Of a stretch of 47,727 nucleotides of DNA, positions 5,895-13,411 are shown one piece after another. Within the stretch, counting starts at the first letter, position 1. Every line of letters starts with the position of its first letter. The translations under genes were made by a program, and so were the position numbers. The notes beneath the pieces are model-generated. The model did no database searches and was not told where the DNA came from. It saw only the letters and a program-made list of their open reading frames with translations. Where the stretch lies: the IMG/VR virus record IMGVR_UViG_3300042456_000346, positions 1 through 47,727 of that record, one strand, 5' to 3'. The stretch is from a virus.

Positions 5895-6062
5895 TGCATA
5901 TTATCAGACTATAGGTGGACATTTTGTGTCCTATGGGTCGACGGACAGAAAAGAATTGTTTTCCTAGGGGCTGGCACGGACGGTGACGCCTAGGGGGCGG
6001 CCCCCTTTGGGGGTGGGCTTCGTTTACGATACCCCCCTCAAAAATTTTCCGACCTTTTGACC
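5895..6062. other. intergenic region with several hairpins
   Basis: 168 bases without a gene. It contains GATAAT-GCAT-ATTATC (5890-5905, overlapping the preceding stop codon), a TGGACA/TGTCC hairpin near 5917-5931, and the GC-rich inverted repeat GGGGGCGGCCCCC followed by GGGGG near 5991-6013. The last could terminate the TerS transcript or serve as a binding site. If the preceding gene is TerS, this would be a good place for a packaging site. Confidence 0.35.
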
Positions 6063-6578
6063 ATGATAAACAAAATCAAAATCGGTCAAACAGTTTCTTT
6101 ATCCTATGCAGAACGTAAGCTCGCTCATTTTTTAGCGAAGCATAGGAACGGTAACAATCGTTCATTCAACAAGGTGAACTTGAAGATCAGTTTGGAGGAC
6201 GCGCATACGGTTGATTTGGAGGGTATGTGTGGCGAGATAGCGTTTTGTAAGCTGTTCAATGTGTATCCTGATTTGGATACGGAGCGTGAGCCGCCGCATC
6301 CGCTTTATGACTGTGTGCTATCGAATGGGATGAGGGTGGATGTGAAGACGACGAAGTACGAGAATGGGAAGTTGTTGGTGGATGCGCGTAAGGGTAAGAA
6401 GACGGATGGCGTGGATTTCTATGTGTTGATGACTGGAAGTTTCCCTGGGCCGTATGCGTTCAAGGGATTCATTGCGAAGACGAAGATCATCAGGCCGGAG
6501 AGGATTGGCGAACTTTGCGGGTACAAGAGTTACATTGCGGATCAGCGGGAATTGAGTGAGTCCGCTAAATCTGATTGA
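6063..6578 (+). CDS. PD-(D/E)XK-like nuclease
   Basis: 171 residues from the ATG at 6063 (a TTG at 6057 is also in frame). The nuclease core is visible: Glu58 in GMCGEIAF, Asp83 in the LYDCVL strand, and Asp93-Val-Lys95 in RVDVKTTKYE, followed by the strand LLVDARKG. This is the E...D...DxK arrangement of the restriction-endonuclease fold, acting on DNA with metal ions. Lying between TerS and the capsid gene, it may help packaging or degrade host DNA, or be a selfish endonuclease. Which of these cannot be decided from sequence. Confidence 0.6.
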   Translation: MINKIKIGQTVSLSYAERKLAHFLAKHRNGNNRSFNKVNLKISLEDAHTVDLEGMCGEIAFCKLFNVYPDLDTEREPPHPLYDCVLSNGMRVDVKTTKYENGKLLVDARKGKKTDGVDFYVLMTGSFPGPYAFKGFIAKTKIIRPERIGELCGYKSYIADQRELSESAKSD

Positions 6579-6764
6579 CTTAGTAGGGATTCGTATGCGT
6601 CAGTGCGTGTAACGACCTTAAGCGAGGTGGTGGGTTGGTCAGCCACTGCAAACTGTCTAAGCGGCGATGACGTTCCGCATTGGTGAGGTAGGATAATCGT
6701 CCACTGTGTGGTGGATAGATGGCCTACCATAACGCAGATAACGTCGGTTTTAATTTTACTCATT
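6579..6764. other. leader of the major capsid gene
   Basis: 186 bases without a convincing gene. Contains a TCCAC/GTGGA hairpin near 6693-6708 and GGATAGATGGCCTACC at about 6712-6727, which matches GGATAGATTGGCCTACC at 2764-2780 but for one base. The last 25 bases before the capsid ATG are T/A-rich (GGTTTTAATTTTACTCATT) with no Shine-Dalgarno sequence. A strong late promoter would be expected here, but I see no clear consensus boxes. Confidence 0.3.
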
Positions 6765-8012
6765 ATGGCTTGTCCTAATGTTTTCAATGCGTTCGCCGTT
6801 GCGACTGAGTCGCTCGCGCAGGACGTTTACAAGCGCGCCTCGTATCGTTCGATGTGGTTGAACCTCATTGAGCGTGGCGAGTATCCTCAGGGTACTGGTT
6901 TGACCCAGACCTCGTTCACCACCACTTCGATTGAGCCGACTGCGGCTGAGGAGTGGTCGGCCATCACCCTCGCGTCCGGCAACCCCGGCGATAACGGTGG
7001 TGCTTGCGATGTCACCTACAATGACGTTCCGGTTGGCTACAACGCTGTCACTTGGGGGCCTGAGCGTTTTGCGCTGAAAGGTCCGCTCTTGTGTAAGGAT
7101 GATCTGACCTTTGATCATCGAGTTGAGGCGTTCTTGCGTGTGTACTTGGAGAAGTTGTCCATTCGCGCACAGCGTTCGTGGGAGACTCGTTACCAGAACA
7201 TGTTTGCCAAGTACGCCATCAAGGCGGTGGCCGACTCGTCGTTTACGCAGGTGGAGACGATTCCGTCTGGTGTGAATGAGTTGCCTTGGATTCAGACTGG
7301 TTCGGTTGGCCAGGCGTTGAATCAGGCTACCTCCGAGCTGACGCAGGAGATGTTGGATGTTGCTGCTGCTACGTTGATTCGTAATGGCGCGACGAATCCT
7401 GATAGTTCTGGGTTCATTAGCTTCTCTAGCGACGGTCCGGTGTTCCCGTTGTACATCGGCATGGAGGCTTCTCAGCGTATTGCTCAGAACAATGCTGCGC
7501 TGCGTGAGGATCTGCGGTTCGCTGACATGGGTTCTGGTGCTGGTGCCGAGCTGCTCCGTCGGATTGGCGCGAATCGGGTCATCAAGAACTTTCGCCATAT
7601 CCCGAACCTGTTCCCGCCCCGCTTCAGCTATGCTGGCGGCAAGTACACGCTCATCCAGCCCTTCACCAGCTCGTCTGGCACGAAGGGTACTGTGTTCAGC
7701 GTCAACCCGAGCTGGACGACCGCCTTGTTCGAGGGTGCGTTCATCCCGACTCCGTACGTCATCAAGAGCCATATCGTTCGCCCGGTGAACCGTGTTGGCG
7801 ACTTGAGCTGGCAGCCGACCAACTACATGGGCGAGTGGCAGTGGGTGACTGGTGCCTACAAGCTCGATGTGGATTGCGCCGATCCTCTGGAGAAGAAGGG
7901 TCAGCACTACGCTGAGTTCGTTCATGCTGTGGAGCCGATCTTCACGAACCAGGGTATGACGATCATCTTCCGTCGTTGCACCGGAGCTTTGACAACCATC
8001 ATCTGCTCGTAA
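6765..8012 (+). CDS. major capsid protein (inferred)
   Basis: 415 residues from the ATG at 6765; an upstream in-frame Met at 6708 would add a hydrophobic 19-residue stretch with no support. Features: helical N-terminus (ESLAQDVYKRASYRSMW), a long mixed-fold body, many Pro/Gly/Tyr turns and evenly mixed composition, as in HK97-fold shell proteins. The size, the terminator after it, the distinctive T-rich leader and the scaffold protein elsewhere in the genome support the call, as does the absence of any other capsid candidate. I do not recognise a close relative. It sits on the opposite strand from portal and scaffold. Confidence 0.65.
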   Translation: MACPNVFNAFAVATESLAQDVYKRASYRSMWLNLIERGEYPQGTGLTQTSFTTTSIEPTAAEEWSAITLASGNPGDNGGACDVTYNDVPVGYNAVTWGPERFALKGPLLCKDDLTFDHRVEAFLRVYLEKLSIRAQRSWETRYQNMFAKYAIKAVADSSFTQVETIPSGVNELPWIQTGSVGQALNQATSELTQEMLDVAAATLIRNGATNPDSSGFISFSSDGPVFPLYIGMEASQRIAQNNAALREDLRFADMGSGAGAELLRRIGANRVIKNFRHIPNLFPPRFSYAGGKYTLIQPFTSSSGTKGTVFSVNPSWTTALFEGAFIPTPYVIKSHIVRPVNRVGDLSWQPTNYMGEWQWVTGAYKLDVDCADPLEKKGQHYAEFVHAVEPIFTNQGMTIIFRRCTGALTTIICS

Positions 8013-8033
8013 TTCGAGTTGGATAAGTAACAG

Positions 8034-8064
8034 ACCCGCAGGTCCAAAAGGCTTGCGGGTTTTT
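8034..8064 (+). terminator. Rho-independent terminator after the capsid gene
   Basis: ACCCGCA (8034-8040) pairs with TGCGGGT (8054-8060), with further G/C pairs inside, followed by TTTTTGCTTTT. It lies 22 bases after the capsid stop and should let capsid mRNA be made in excess over downstream genes. Confidence 0.85.
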
Positions 8065-8073
8065 GCTTTTGCA

Positions 8074-8102
8074 TTGACAAGGATCAGTAGGATCTGATGC
8101 TC
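8074..8102 (+). promoter_or_regulatory. possible promoter for the genes after the capsid
   Basis: TTGACA at 8074-8079, just after the terminator; 17 bases later lies ATGCTC, a poor -10. The -35 context TTGACAAGGAT resembles the early promoter context TTGACAAGAGGAT at the right end. Suggestive only. Confidence 0.25.
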
Positions 8103-8107
8103 CCCGT

Positions 8108-8392
8108 ATGCCGAGTTTTACTCTCCCCGAAGGCGTTGAGATTCCTGAGAATTTGAAGGAAGGCGAGGCGTTCCAGACGATGGCGACGATTGTCCTTGGC
8201 AAGAACGGCAAGGCCGAGTTCATCGAGATTGATGGCATGGCTATTCCAGGCTACGAGAACAAGTCGAAGGGCAAGAAGTTGGCTGAGCGTGGCGAGGAGG
8301 AGTACGAGGAGGAGGAGGAGGAGGAGACGGCTCCTGGCGGCGGCGGTTTCATTGCTGAGGTAATGCAGCGTGGTGCAGGTCCGATGGCCTAA
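8108..8392 (+). CDS. small acidic virion-associated protein (inferred)
   Basis: 94 residues. The N-terminal 55 residues are strand-rich; then comes a Lys-rich turn (NKSKGKKLAERG), a nearly pure Glu run (about 62-73), a GGGG linker and an Ala/Gly-rich tail. Poly-Glu patches of this type occur in decoration and head-completion proteins. Its position right after the capsid gene supports a head role, but no family is recognised. The Glu codons form a GAG run that may be unstable. Confidence 0.5.
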   Translation: MPSFTLPEGVEIPENLKEGEAFQTMATIVLGKNGKAEFIEIDGMAIPGYENKSKGKKLAERGEEEYEEEEEEETAPGGGGFIAEVMQRGAGPMA

Positions 8393-8409
8393 TTCAAAGA
8401 TAAAAGCGT

Positions 8410-8853
8410 ATGGCTGACATTACATGCACTGAAACAGCGACGTTGCTAAGTGAGGTTCAGCCTCTTGGATGTCGCTCGCCGTGGGAGCGTGAGATGGCGA
8501 AACTTGCGCTTCTCAATCGCATTGCTGATGGAACTGGAACGGCGGCGGCTAATGCTGCTGGGTTTGGAACTGCTCGTTCGGTGACGGCGTCCACGGCGAT
8601 TTTGTCGAATGATTTCGCGATTATCGCAAATTCGACATCGGGAGCGATTACGGTTTCGCTTCCCCCGGCTGCGACGGCCAATGGTCGTATATTTTTCGTG
8701 AAGCGGGTGAATGCTGGCGCGAACAATGTGACTGTCGATCCGTTTGGTGCTGAAACGATTGATGGTGCCGCGACTCATGTTTTGACCGCTCAATGGCAGA
8801 GGGTTGAATTCATAAGCAACGGAACAGCGTGGTTCATCATAGCTCACCAATAA
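8410..8853 (+). CDS. hypothetical virion protein, paralogue 1
   Basis: 147 residues. The N-terminal 40 residues (ITCTETATLLSEVQPLGCRS, PWEREMAKLALLNRIAD) are a helical domain shared with the next gene. Residues 60-147 form a beta-rich domain (SGAITVSLPPAATANGRIFF, VDPFGAETIDG, WQRVEFISNGTAWFII) of the type often seen at the ends of phage fibres. The shared domain may be a virion-docking module and the beta domain the exposed part. One base separates it from its paralogue. Confidence 0.6.
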   Translation: MADITCTETATLLSEVQPLGCRSPWEREMAKLALLNRIADGTGTAAANAAGFGTARSVTASTAILSNDFAIIANSTSGAITVSLPPAATANGRIFFVKRVNAGANNVTVDPFGAETIDGAATHVLTAQWQRVEFISNGTAWFIIAHQ

Positions 8854-8854
8854 C

Positions 8855-9079
8855 ATGGCCGACGCATCATCCATCACTTGTACGGAAGCTGCTCAGTTGA
8901 TTGCCGAGGTTTCGGCGACTGGATGTCGTTCTCCGTGGGAGATGGACATGCTTGAGCTTGCGCTTTTGAATCGCATTTCTGATTCTAGCGGTGGTTCGGT
9001 CGGATTTCCGCTGACGGCGGATTTGACTTCGATTACTGCCGATGTGACGACCATTACTGCGGATCAGACCCAATTTTAA
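8855..9079 (+). CDS. hypothetical virion protein, paralogue 2
   Basis: 74 residues. Its first 43 residues match the paralogue at 8410-8853 closely (ITCTEAAQLIAEVSATGCRS, PWEMDMLELALLNRISD), but the beta domain is replaced by short repeats: ADLTSI, TADVTTI, TADQTQF. The same TAD repeat type appears in the nozzle-like protein (SITADNAEITADQTNVTADG, around 26163-26219). A tandem duplication with exchange of the C-terminal part is the simplest explanation. Confidence 0.6.
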   Translation: MADASSITCTEAAQLIAEVSATGCRSPWEMDMLELALLNRISDSSGGSVGFPLTADLTSITADVTTITADQTQF

Positions 9080-9105
9080 CAACGGTTTAGGAAACACTTC
9101 ATACT

Positions 9106-10809
9106 ATGGCACAGCAAACGATCAATGTCGGAGCCTCAGCCAACGACGGAACGGGGAGTCCGCTGCGGACGGCATTCCAGTACACGAACAGCAACTTCAC
9201 GGAGCTGTACACGGCTCTAGGAGGTGGCACTGGCCTACCTGGGGCTACGAATCAGGTGCTGTTCAATAACGGAACTGCAATCGCTGGCGATGCCGGGATG
9301 ACGTACAATCCGTCAACCGATACGATGTCGCTCGTCAACTTGGTGCTGAGCGGAACCTTTGCTGCGCGTAATGGTGACACCCCCTCCGCCATCCGCGCCG
9401 CTGCTTCCGACTACGCTGCTGTGAACTTCGATGGGACGACGGCAAGCACGCGGATTTCCTCGACGCTGACGGGACAAGCCATTGGCACGGGCGACTTCTC
9501 AATCTGGTGCCGGTTCAAGATTTCACAGGCAACGGCTAAAGCCGTATTTTCGGTAGTAGAAGACGCAAACAACTACTTTGGACTGACAACATCTTCGGGT
9601 GCTTACGGCTTGGATAAGACAATTGGAGGGGTTGCCTCCAATGCAACCATCACTGGATTTACTGGGGCTGCATTTGCCGGACAAATTGTTGATTTCGTTT
9701 TGGTGCGTAGTGCTGGTGTATTTTCTGTCTACGTCAACGGTTCTGCATACACACTCACAAACACGACTGGAAATATCAGTCTTAGCGCAGCAGCCAATCT
9801 TCGAGTCGGTGGCTACTTTACGGCTTCTCAAGTCTTCGATAAGAGGGTTTACCGCTCCGTCGTCTTCAACCGCGCACTGTCCGCTGCGGATGTCACCGAG
9901 CTTATCACCCTCGGCGTGAATCCGGCGGATCAGTGGGGGACGCAGACGGATATTATCAATGCAAGCACACTCAATGGCGGTTTTGAAACCGCTGGAGGTG
10001 GCGGCGCTGATGTGTTTGCTAATTGGACTGAAGTAACATCAGGGTCTTCCACGATCAATCGCGATACATCAATATTCTACGCTGGAACCGCATCATGCCG
10101 GTTTGATTTGGATATTACCGGAAGCTCTGTAAACCTTCAGTCTGTAACTTTTGCAAGAAATAAACGCTATCGCGTATCCTGTTTTGCAAGATCGACGGCA
10201 ACCAATGGCAGGTTGGCGGTTAATGTTGGTTCTGCGTCGTTTTCTGCGTTTGGTGCTGTTTTGGACAACTTGAGCTGGCAGGAAAGAGTATTTGAGTTTG
10301 TGACTGAAGGTGGCGGAACAGATACATTTACCATTGGTCGATTTGTTGGATCATTAAATGGTTCAATTTGGATCGATAACGTCACATTCACCCGAATCGG
10401 CGCAATCGTAGACCTCGACTTCACCGTTGGCACCGGCTACCAAGCCACCGACCGCTCGACCAACGCGCTGCACGGTACGCTGTTCAACGGTGTTGAGTTC
10501 ACGCAGCCGAGGCGTATGGCGGTTCTCTATGCGACGACTACTGCGTTTGGCAACACTCAACTCCTTGGTTCGTTGGCCATCCCGACCAACGCCATCATCG
10601 AGGACGTAATCGTCAACTCGACCGGATCGGCTACCGTGAGTCTCGGCAACGTCTCCGCTGGCACCCAGATCGTCAATGCTGCATCGGTTGTCTCTGGCCG
10701 ACAGAAGCTCACCATCGCCACACCGTTCAGCACCACCGGCAATCTGTGGGTGAACAGTTCCGCAGCCGTGACGCTCCAATTCACCATCCTCTACACCATC
10801 GCCGCTTGA
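9106..10809 (+). CDS. tail fibre / receptor-binding protein with lectin-like domains
   Basis: 567 residues. It starts with the familiar fibre N-terminus QQTINVGASANDGTGSPLRT, TAFQYTNSNFTELYTAL. Residues about 105-265 look like a LamG/concanavalin-type jelly roll (FDGTTASTRISSTL, GDFSIWCRFKI, FSVYVNGSAYTL, RVGGYF). Residues about 285-440 resemble a second carbohydrate-binding jelly roll (LNGGFETAGG, ANWTEVTSGS, WIDNVTFTRIG). A short beta-rich C-terminus follows. Such proteins bind host surface glycans. Parts of the central region are more AT-rich than the flanks, consistent with module exchange. Confidence 0.65.
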   Translation: MAQQTINVGASANDGTGSPLRTAFQYTNSNFTELYTALGGGTGLPGATNQVLFNNGTAIAGDAGMTYNPSTDTMSLVNLVLSGTFAARNGDTPSAIRAAASDYAAVNFDGTTASTRISSTLTGQAIGTGDFSIWCRFKISQATAKAVFSVVEDANNYFGLTTSSGAYGLDKTIGGVASNATITGFTGAAFAGQIVDFVLVRSAGVFSVYVNGSAYTLTNTTGNISLSAAANLRVGGYFTASQVFDKRVYRSVVFNRALSAADVTELITLGVNPADQWGTQTDIINASTLNGGFETAGGGGADVFANWTEVTSGSSTINRDTSIFYAGTASCRFDLDITGSSVNLQSVTFARNKRYRVSCFARSTATNGRLAVNVGSASFSAFGAVLDNLSWQERVFEFVTEGGGTDTFTIGRFVGSLNGSIWIDNVTFTRIGAIVDLDFTVGTGYQATDRSTNALHGTLFNGVEFTQPRRMAVLYATTTAFGNTQLLGSLAIPTNAIIEDVIVNSTGSATVSLGNVSAGTQIVNAASVVSGRQKLTIATPFSTTGNLWVNSSAAVTLQFTILYTIAA

Positions 10810-10812
10810 TCT

Positions 10813-11043
10813 ATGGAAACCGAACTCGCAATCAAAACCGAGCCGCTCGAAACCATCATCTTTGACCCTTCGATCAAGGTTTCGGAGGACAAGATCGTCG
10901 GTGGCACCGTAGTCACCTCGGCGGAAATTGAGCCACCCGATGCGTCCGGCATGGTCATCGCACGGATCTTGCCGATCGGCTACGTCATGGGCTTTCCGTT
11001 CGTTGACTCCAACGAGAACTCCATCAGGGTTGCCCTGAGCTGA
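10813..11043 (+). CDS. small hypothetical protein after the fibre
   Basis: 76 residues, acidic, strand-rich, without membrane segments. It starts four bases after the fibre gene, so it is probably a fibre-associated or assembly protein; this rests on position only. A conspicuous segment is VVTSAEIEPPDASGMVIARIL (about 33-53, including turns). No family recognised. Confidence 0.55.
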   Translation: METELAIKTEPLETIIFDPSIKVSEDKIVGGTVVTSAEIEPPDASGMVIARILPIGYVMGFPFVDSNENSIRVALS

Positions 11044-11053
11044 TCATCACGCC

Positions 11054-11236
11054 ATGACTGAGTCCCATTTTATGCGAGACATGATTGCCGCTGCTAGTGG
11101 ACCATTCATCGGCATTCTCGGGAACGCGATTTTCTCAGACCCGAATCTCAAGACGGCATCGCTCGCGTTAGGTGCCGTCACCGCTCTTCTCGTCTGTCTA
11201 GCAAAAGCCATCGACCTTTACCGCAAAATCAAATGA
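11054..11236 (+). CDS. holin-like small membrane protein 1
   Basis: 60 residues. Two hydrophobic segments: about 14-26 (AASGPFIGILGNA) and 36-53 (ASLALGAVTALLVCLAKA), with a charged tail DLYRKIK. Size, topology and position at the head of a lysis cassette suggest a holin or antiholin that permeabilises the inner membrane. The stop overlaps the start of the next gene (ATGA). Confidence 0.55.
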   Translation: MTESHFMRDMIAAASGPFIGILGNAIFSDPNLKTASLALGAVTALLVCLAKAIDLYRKIK

Positions 11237-11412
11237 ACCCTAACTTCACCTCTCTCATCCGCCATCTTCTCTCCGCCGCTGGCGGTTTCCTCGTCGCCAA
11301 AGGTTTGGCCAGTGCCGATCAAGTCGCCGAACTTGCCGGTGCCGCCGTCAGCATCATCGGAGTCGCTTGGTCGATCTTCAACAATAAGAAGAACGCCTCG
11401 AAGACTGAATGA
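11233..11412 (+). CDS. holin-like small membrane protein 2
   Basis: 59 residues. Pattern: N-terminal RHLLSAAGGFLVAKGLASAD, a helix VAELAGAAVSIIGVAWSIFN, then NKKNASKTE. It matches a widespread phage holin-like family as I remember it (small, RxxLxxxGGxLxAKG, then a WS motif and Lys-rich tail). ATGA overlaps at both ends lock it into the lysis operon. With the preceding gene it may form a holin pair. Confidence 0.6.
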   Translation: MNPNFTSLIRHLLSAAGGFLVAKGLASADQVAELAGAAVSIIGVAWSIFNNKKNASKTE

Positions 11413-11588
11413 ACTTCTTGGCCGACTTGGTGATGAAGTTGGTCATCTGGCTTCATGCACTGACGAAACAAGACATCTCAAGTGAAGACGCCAAGAAACA
11501 ATCTGATCTTAAGCGCGGTCTTCTTGATCGTGTGCGCGAGCATGAGCGTGAGCTGCGCGAGTCGAGTGATTTACGTCCCCCACGGTGA
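11409..11588 (+). CDS. possible inner-membrane spanin-like protein
   Basis: 59 residues. A short hydrophobic N-terminus (FLADLVMKLVIWLHAL) is followed by a strongly charged helix (LKRGLLDRVREHERELRE). The lipoprotein gene at 11482 begins inside it in another frame, like the Rz/Rz1 arrangement of lambda-type phages, where an inner-membrane coiled coil pairs with an outer-membrane lipoprotein to fuse the membranes at lysis. The membrane segment is short for an i-spanin, so the role is inferred from architecture. Confidence 0.5.
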   Translation: MNFLADLVMKLVIWLHALTKQDISSEDAKKQSDLKRGLLDRVREHERELRESSDLRPPR

Positions 11589-11712
11589 GCCTGTGCGCCT
11601 TGCTGAGAGCGTTAAAGCGAAAGTTTGGGTGGTTGACGCGAACGGCAAAAACGTGCGTAGTAATAACCGCATCACCATCCATGAAGGCTGGTATGCACTT
11701 CCAAAAGAATGA
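11482..11712 (+). CDS. small lipoprotein, outer spanin-like, nested start
   Basis: 76 residues. Signal peptide: basic MKTPRNN, hydrophobic LILSAVFLIVCASM, lipobox-like SVSC with Cys25 as the lipidated residue. The mature part has VPHGEPVRLAESVKAKVWVV and ends HEGWYALPKE, a pattern I recall in many phage lipoproteins. Its first 107 bases overlap the preceding gene in a different frame. An o-spanin role is likely from the context; the mature region is not Pro-rich as in classical Rz1. It implies a Gram-negative host. Confidence 0.6.
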   Translation: MKTPRNNLILSAVFLIVCASMSVSCASRVIYVPHGEPVRLAESVKAKVWVVDANGKNVRSNNRITIHEGWYALPKE

Positions 11713-11855
11713 GCAATAACGCGCCGTATAAAGGTTCTCCCGCCGTCGGTGGCAGTGGAAGCGGACCTTACAAGCAGTCTCCTCCCCCTAAGCCGCCTGT
11801 TCGACCTCAGCCTAGGCCGGTTCCGAGCGGAAGCGGTCCTTATCGAGGCAAGTAA
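11709..11855 (+). CDS. Pro/Gly-rich small protein ending the lysis cassette
   Basis: 48 residues: MSNNAPYKGSPAVGG, then two GSGPY motifs flanking a PPPKPPVRPQPRPVP core. Disordered and basic, with no membrane segment. It overlaps the lipoprotein stop (ATGA) and is followed at once by the bidirectional terminator. Unknown role; Pro-rich proteins in lysis cassettes can be spanin partners. Confidence 0.5.
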   Translation: MSNNAPYKGSPAVGGSGSGPYKQSPPPKPPVRPQPRPVPSGSGPYRGK

Positions 11856-11866
11856 TTGAAACGAAA

Positions 11867-11898
11867 ATCCCCCGGTGGCTAAGAAACCATCGGGGGAT
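11867..11898. terminator. bidirectional terminator between convergent blocks
   Basis: ATCCCCCGGTGG (11867-11878) pairs with CCATCGGGGGAT (11887-11898) around an eight-base loop. T-rich tails are present in both directions: AATTGTTTT on the plus strand, ATTTTCGTTT on the minus strand. It sits exactly between the end of the lysis cassette and the end of the minus-strand portal/scaffold block. Confidence 0.85.
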
Positions 11899-11906
11899 AA
11901 TTGTTT

Positions 11907-13070
11907 TCAGCGTCCCAACGACTTCAAGACACTCGCAACGAAGTCCTCGCTCTTGGCAGCGTTTACATTCGCCGACTTCAAGCCAGGATTCGTCGCCTTC
12001 GAACTGACTCCCGGCTCGCTGCCACGATACTTCGCTAGTTCGGCTTGCAAGCGTTTGTTTACCTCGACCTGAGAATAGAGAAGCTCACGGTATTTCGGCG
12101 CGGCAGCGGCCCAAAGAGCGGCCTTGGCGAGGTCTTCTTCGCTGTTCTCACCATTGAATATCTGCTTGGCGAGGCTCAGACGCTGGTTCAATTCACCGTT
12201 CCATTCCTCGTCGCCCTCACGCGGTTCGAAGATTTCAAGTGCGCGAGCGTTCTCGCTCACCTTCGCCCAGGTCTTACTGGCCGACTCCAATGCAGCCTTA
12301 GTACCCTCTTCGTTGTCCTTCTGGTATTTCGAGATGACCGCATCGTAATCAGCTTTCGCCTCAGACATCTCCGCAGTCTTTTCGCCGTTAATCTCGTCGT
12401 ACTTGACGATCAACGCACCGAGCTTCGCCTTCTTGGCCGGTGAAAGACCTTCAACGATGTCGTCGATCTGCGAGTTCCGGTAGTCGCTCTCAGGCGACTT
12501 GAGTAGGCCAACAAGCCGTTCTCCATCGGTGCCGACAAGACCCTTCACCGATTCGAAGACGCCATTGATCTTTCCCTCGTACTTCTTAACAAACTCAGGG
12601 TGACGCTCGATGTCGAGCAATCGGACACGCTCAGAAAGCGCATCACGCTCTTCCTGCAAGGTCTTGAGCTGAGCTTCGAAGTTCGGATTGGCAGTCTTGC
12701 CAGCCTTCAGCTCCTCTAATTGTTTCGCGAGCTGCGCCTTCTCCTCCTTGATCTTACGGAAAGCATCAGCGGCCTTCGTGGACTTGATCGACTCAGGAAT
12801 GTCCGAATCAGCGGCTGCTGAATCCTTGGCGACTGCGTCAGCTTTCTTCGCGCCAAACAACCGCTCGATGTCCATCTCGGACTTGTTAGGCTTCGCCGTG
12901 CTGTCAGCTTTCGGTTGCTTCTGCTCAACAACCTGCGAGGCAGAATTGGCCGATTCATCAGCCGATGCAGCGTCCTCAAGACCGCTTGCCTTGAATGCCT
13001 CGATGAATGAACTGCCGAAGTCCGGCATTTGCGCCGAGTTTACCAGAGGTGTATTAAGTGGTTCTTCCAT
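11907..13070 (-). CDS. capsid scaffolding protein
   Basis: 387 residues, highly charged, mostly helical. A disordered Ala/Ser/Asp-rich N-terminus (about 1-100) leads into coiled coil (AFRKIKEEKAQLAKQLEELK and TLQEERDALSERVRLLD, about 105-155), further helices and a basic tail ending in EDFVASVLKSLGR. This layout, and its place in the block with portal and large terminase, fits an internal scaffold that guides capsid shell assembly and is then removed. The capsid protein it would act on is on the other strand at 6765-8012. No protease gene is obvious. Confidence 0.65.
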   Translation of the reverse strand: MEEPLNTPLVNSAQMPDFGSSFIEAFKASGLEDAASADESANSASQVVEQKQPKADSTAKPNKSEMDIERLFGAKKADAVAKDSAAADSDIPESIKSTKAADAFRKIKEEKAQLAKQLEELKAGKTANPNFEAQLKTLQEERDALSERVRLLDIERHPEFVKKYEGKINGVFESVKGLVGTDGERLVGLLKSPESDYRNSQIDDIVEGLSPAKKAKLGALIVKYDEINGEKTAEMSEAKADYDAVISKYQKDNEEGTKAALESASKTWAKVSENARALEIFEPREGDEEWNGELNQRLSLAKQIFNGENSEEDLAKAALWAAAAPKYRELLYSQVEVNKRLQAELAKYRGSEPGVSSKATNPGLKSANVNAAKSEDFVASVLKSLGR

Positions 13071-13078
13071 AGTGTTAG

Positions 13079-13411
13079 TTAGTTTTGCTTATCAAAGGTT
13101 GCTTCAGGTTCCTTAGTAGTGTCATTCACCGACAATTTTCGAAGGTTTTCAAGACAATGCGCGTAGCCAGCGGTTACACCGGCAGCGAAAATAATGTCCG
13201 ATTCCTTGCTCACATTGGATGGCATCGGGATAGGCATCGACTCTGCAACGATACGAATTGCCATGCGTAGAATTGGAGTTCTGAGGATCTTTCCTAGCTC
13301 AGCATGCTGATCGGAATCTATCCAATCTTGGATATTTACCTCAGGCAGCTCCATCAGGTTCTTCACTGTCTCCTTGCGGTTCTTCGTCGAGCCTCTTAGC
13401 CAATTGATCAT
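13079..13411 (-). CDS. hypothetical protein between scaffold and glycan cassette
   Basis: 110 residues if started at 13411, overlapping the upstream gene by 71 bases; a later Met at 13354 (91 residues) would give a more usual 14-base overlap. Contains a helical middle and SDIIFAAGVTAGYAHCLENL (about 71-90), which resembles small head-associated proteins found next to scaffold genes. Not recognised with confidence. Confidence 0.55.
   Translation of the reverse strand: MINWLRGSTKNRKETVKNLMELPEVNIQDWIDSDQHAELGKILRTPILRMAIRIVAESMPIPMPSNVSKESDIIFAAGVTAGYAHCLENLRKLSVNDTTKEPEATFDKQN

Noticed and set aside
6579-6764. Possible tRNA in the capsid leader
   Set aside because: No cloverleaf with acceptor stem and GTTCRA arm could be found; only a small hairpin is present.
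6756-7925. Long (389-codon) minus-strand open frame opposite the capsid gene
   Set aside because: It is a shadow produced by the codon pattern of the capsid gene: Arg/Thr/Leu-rich with no domain pattern, and the plus-strand product is the convincing one.
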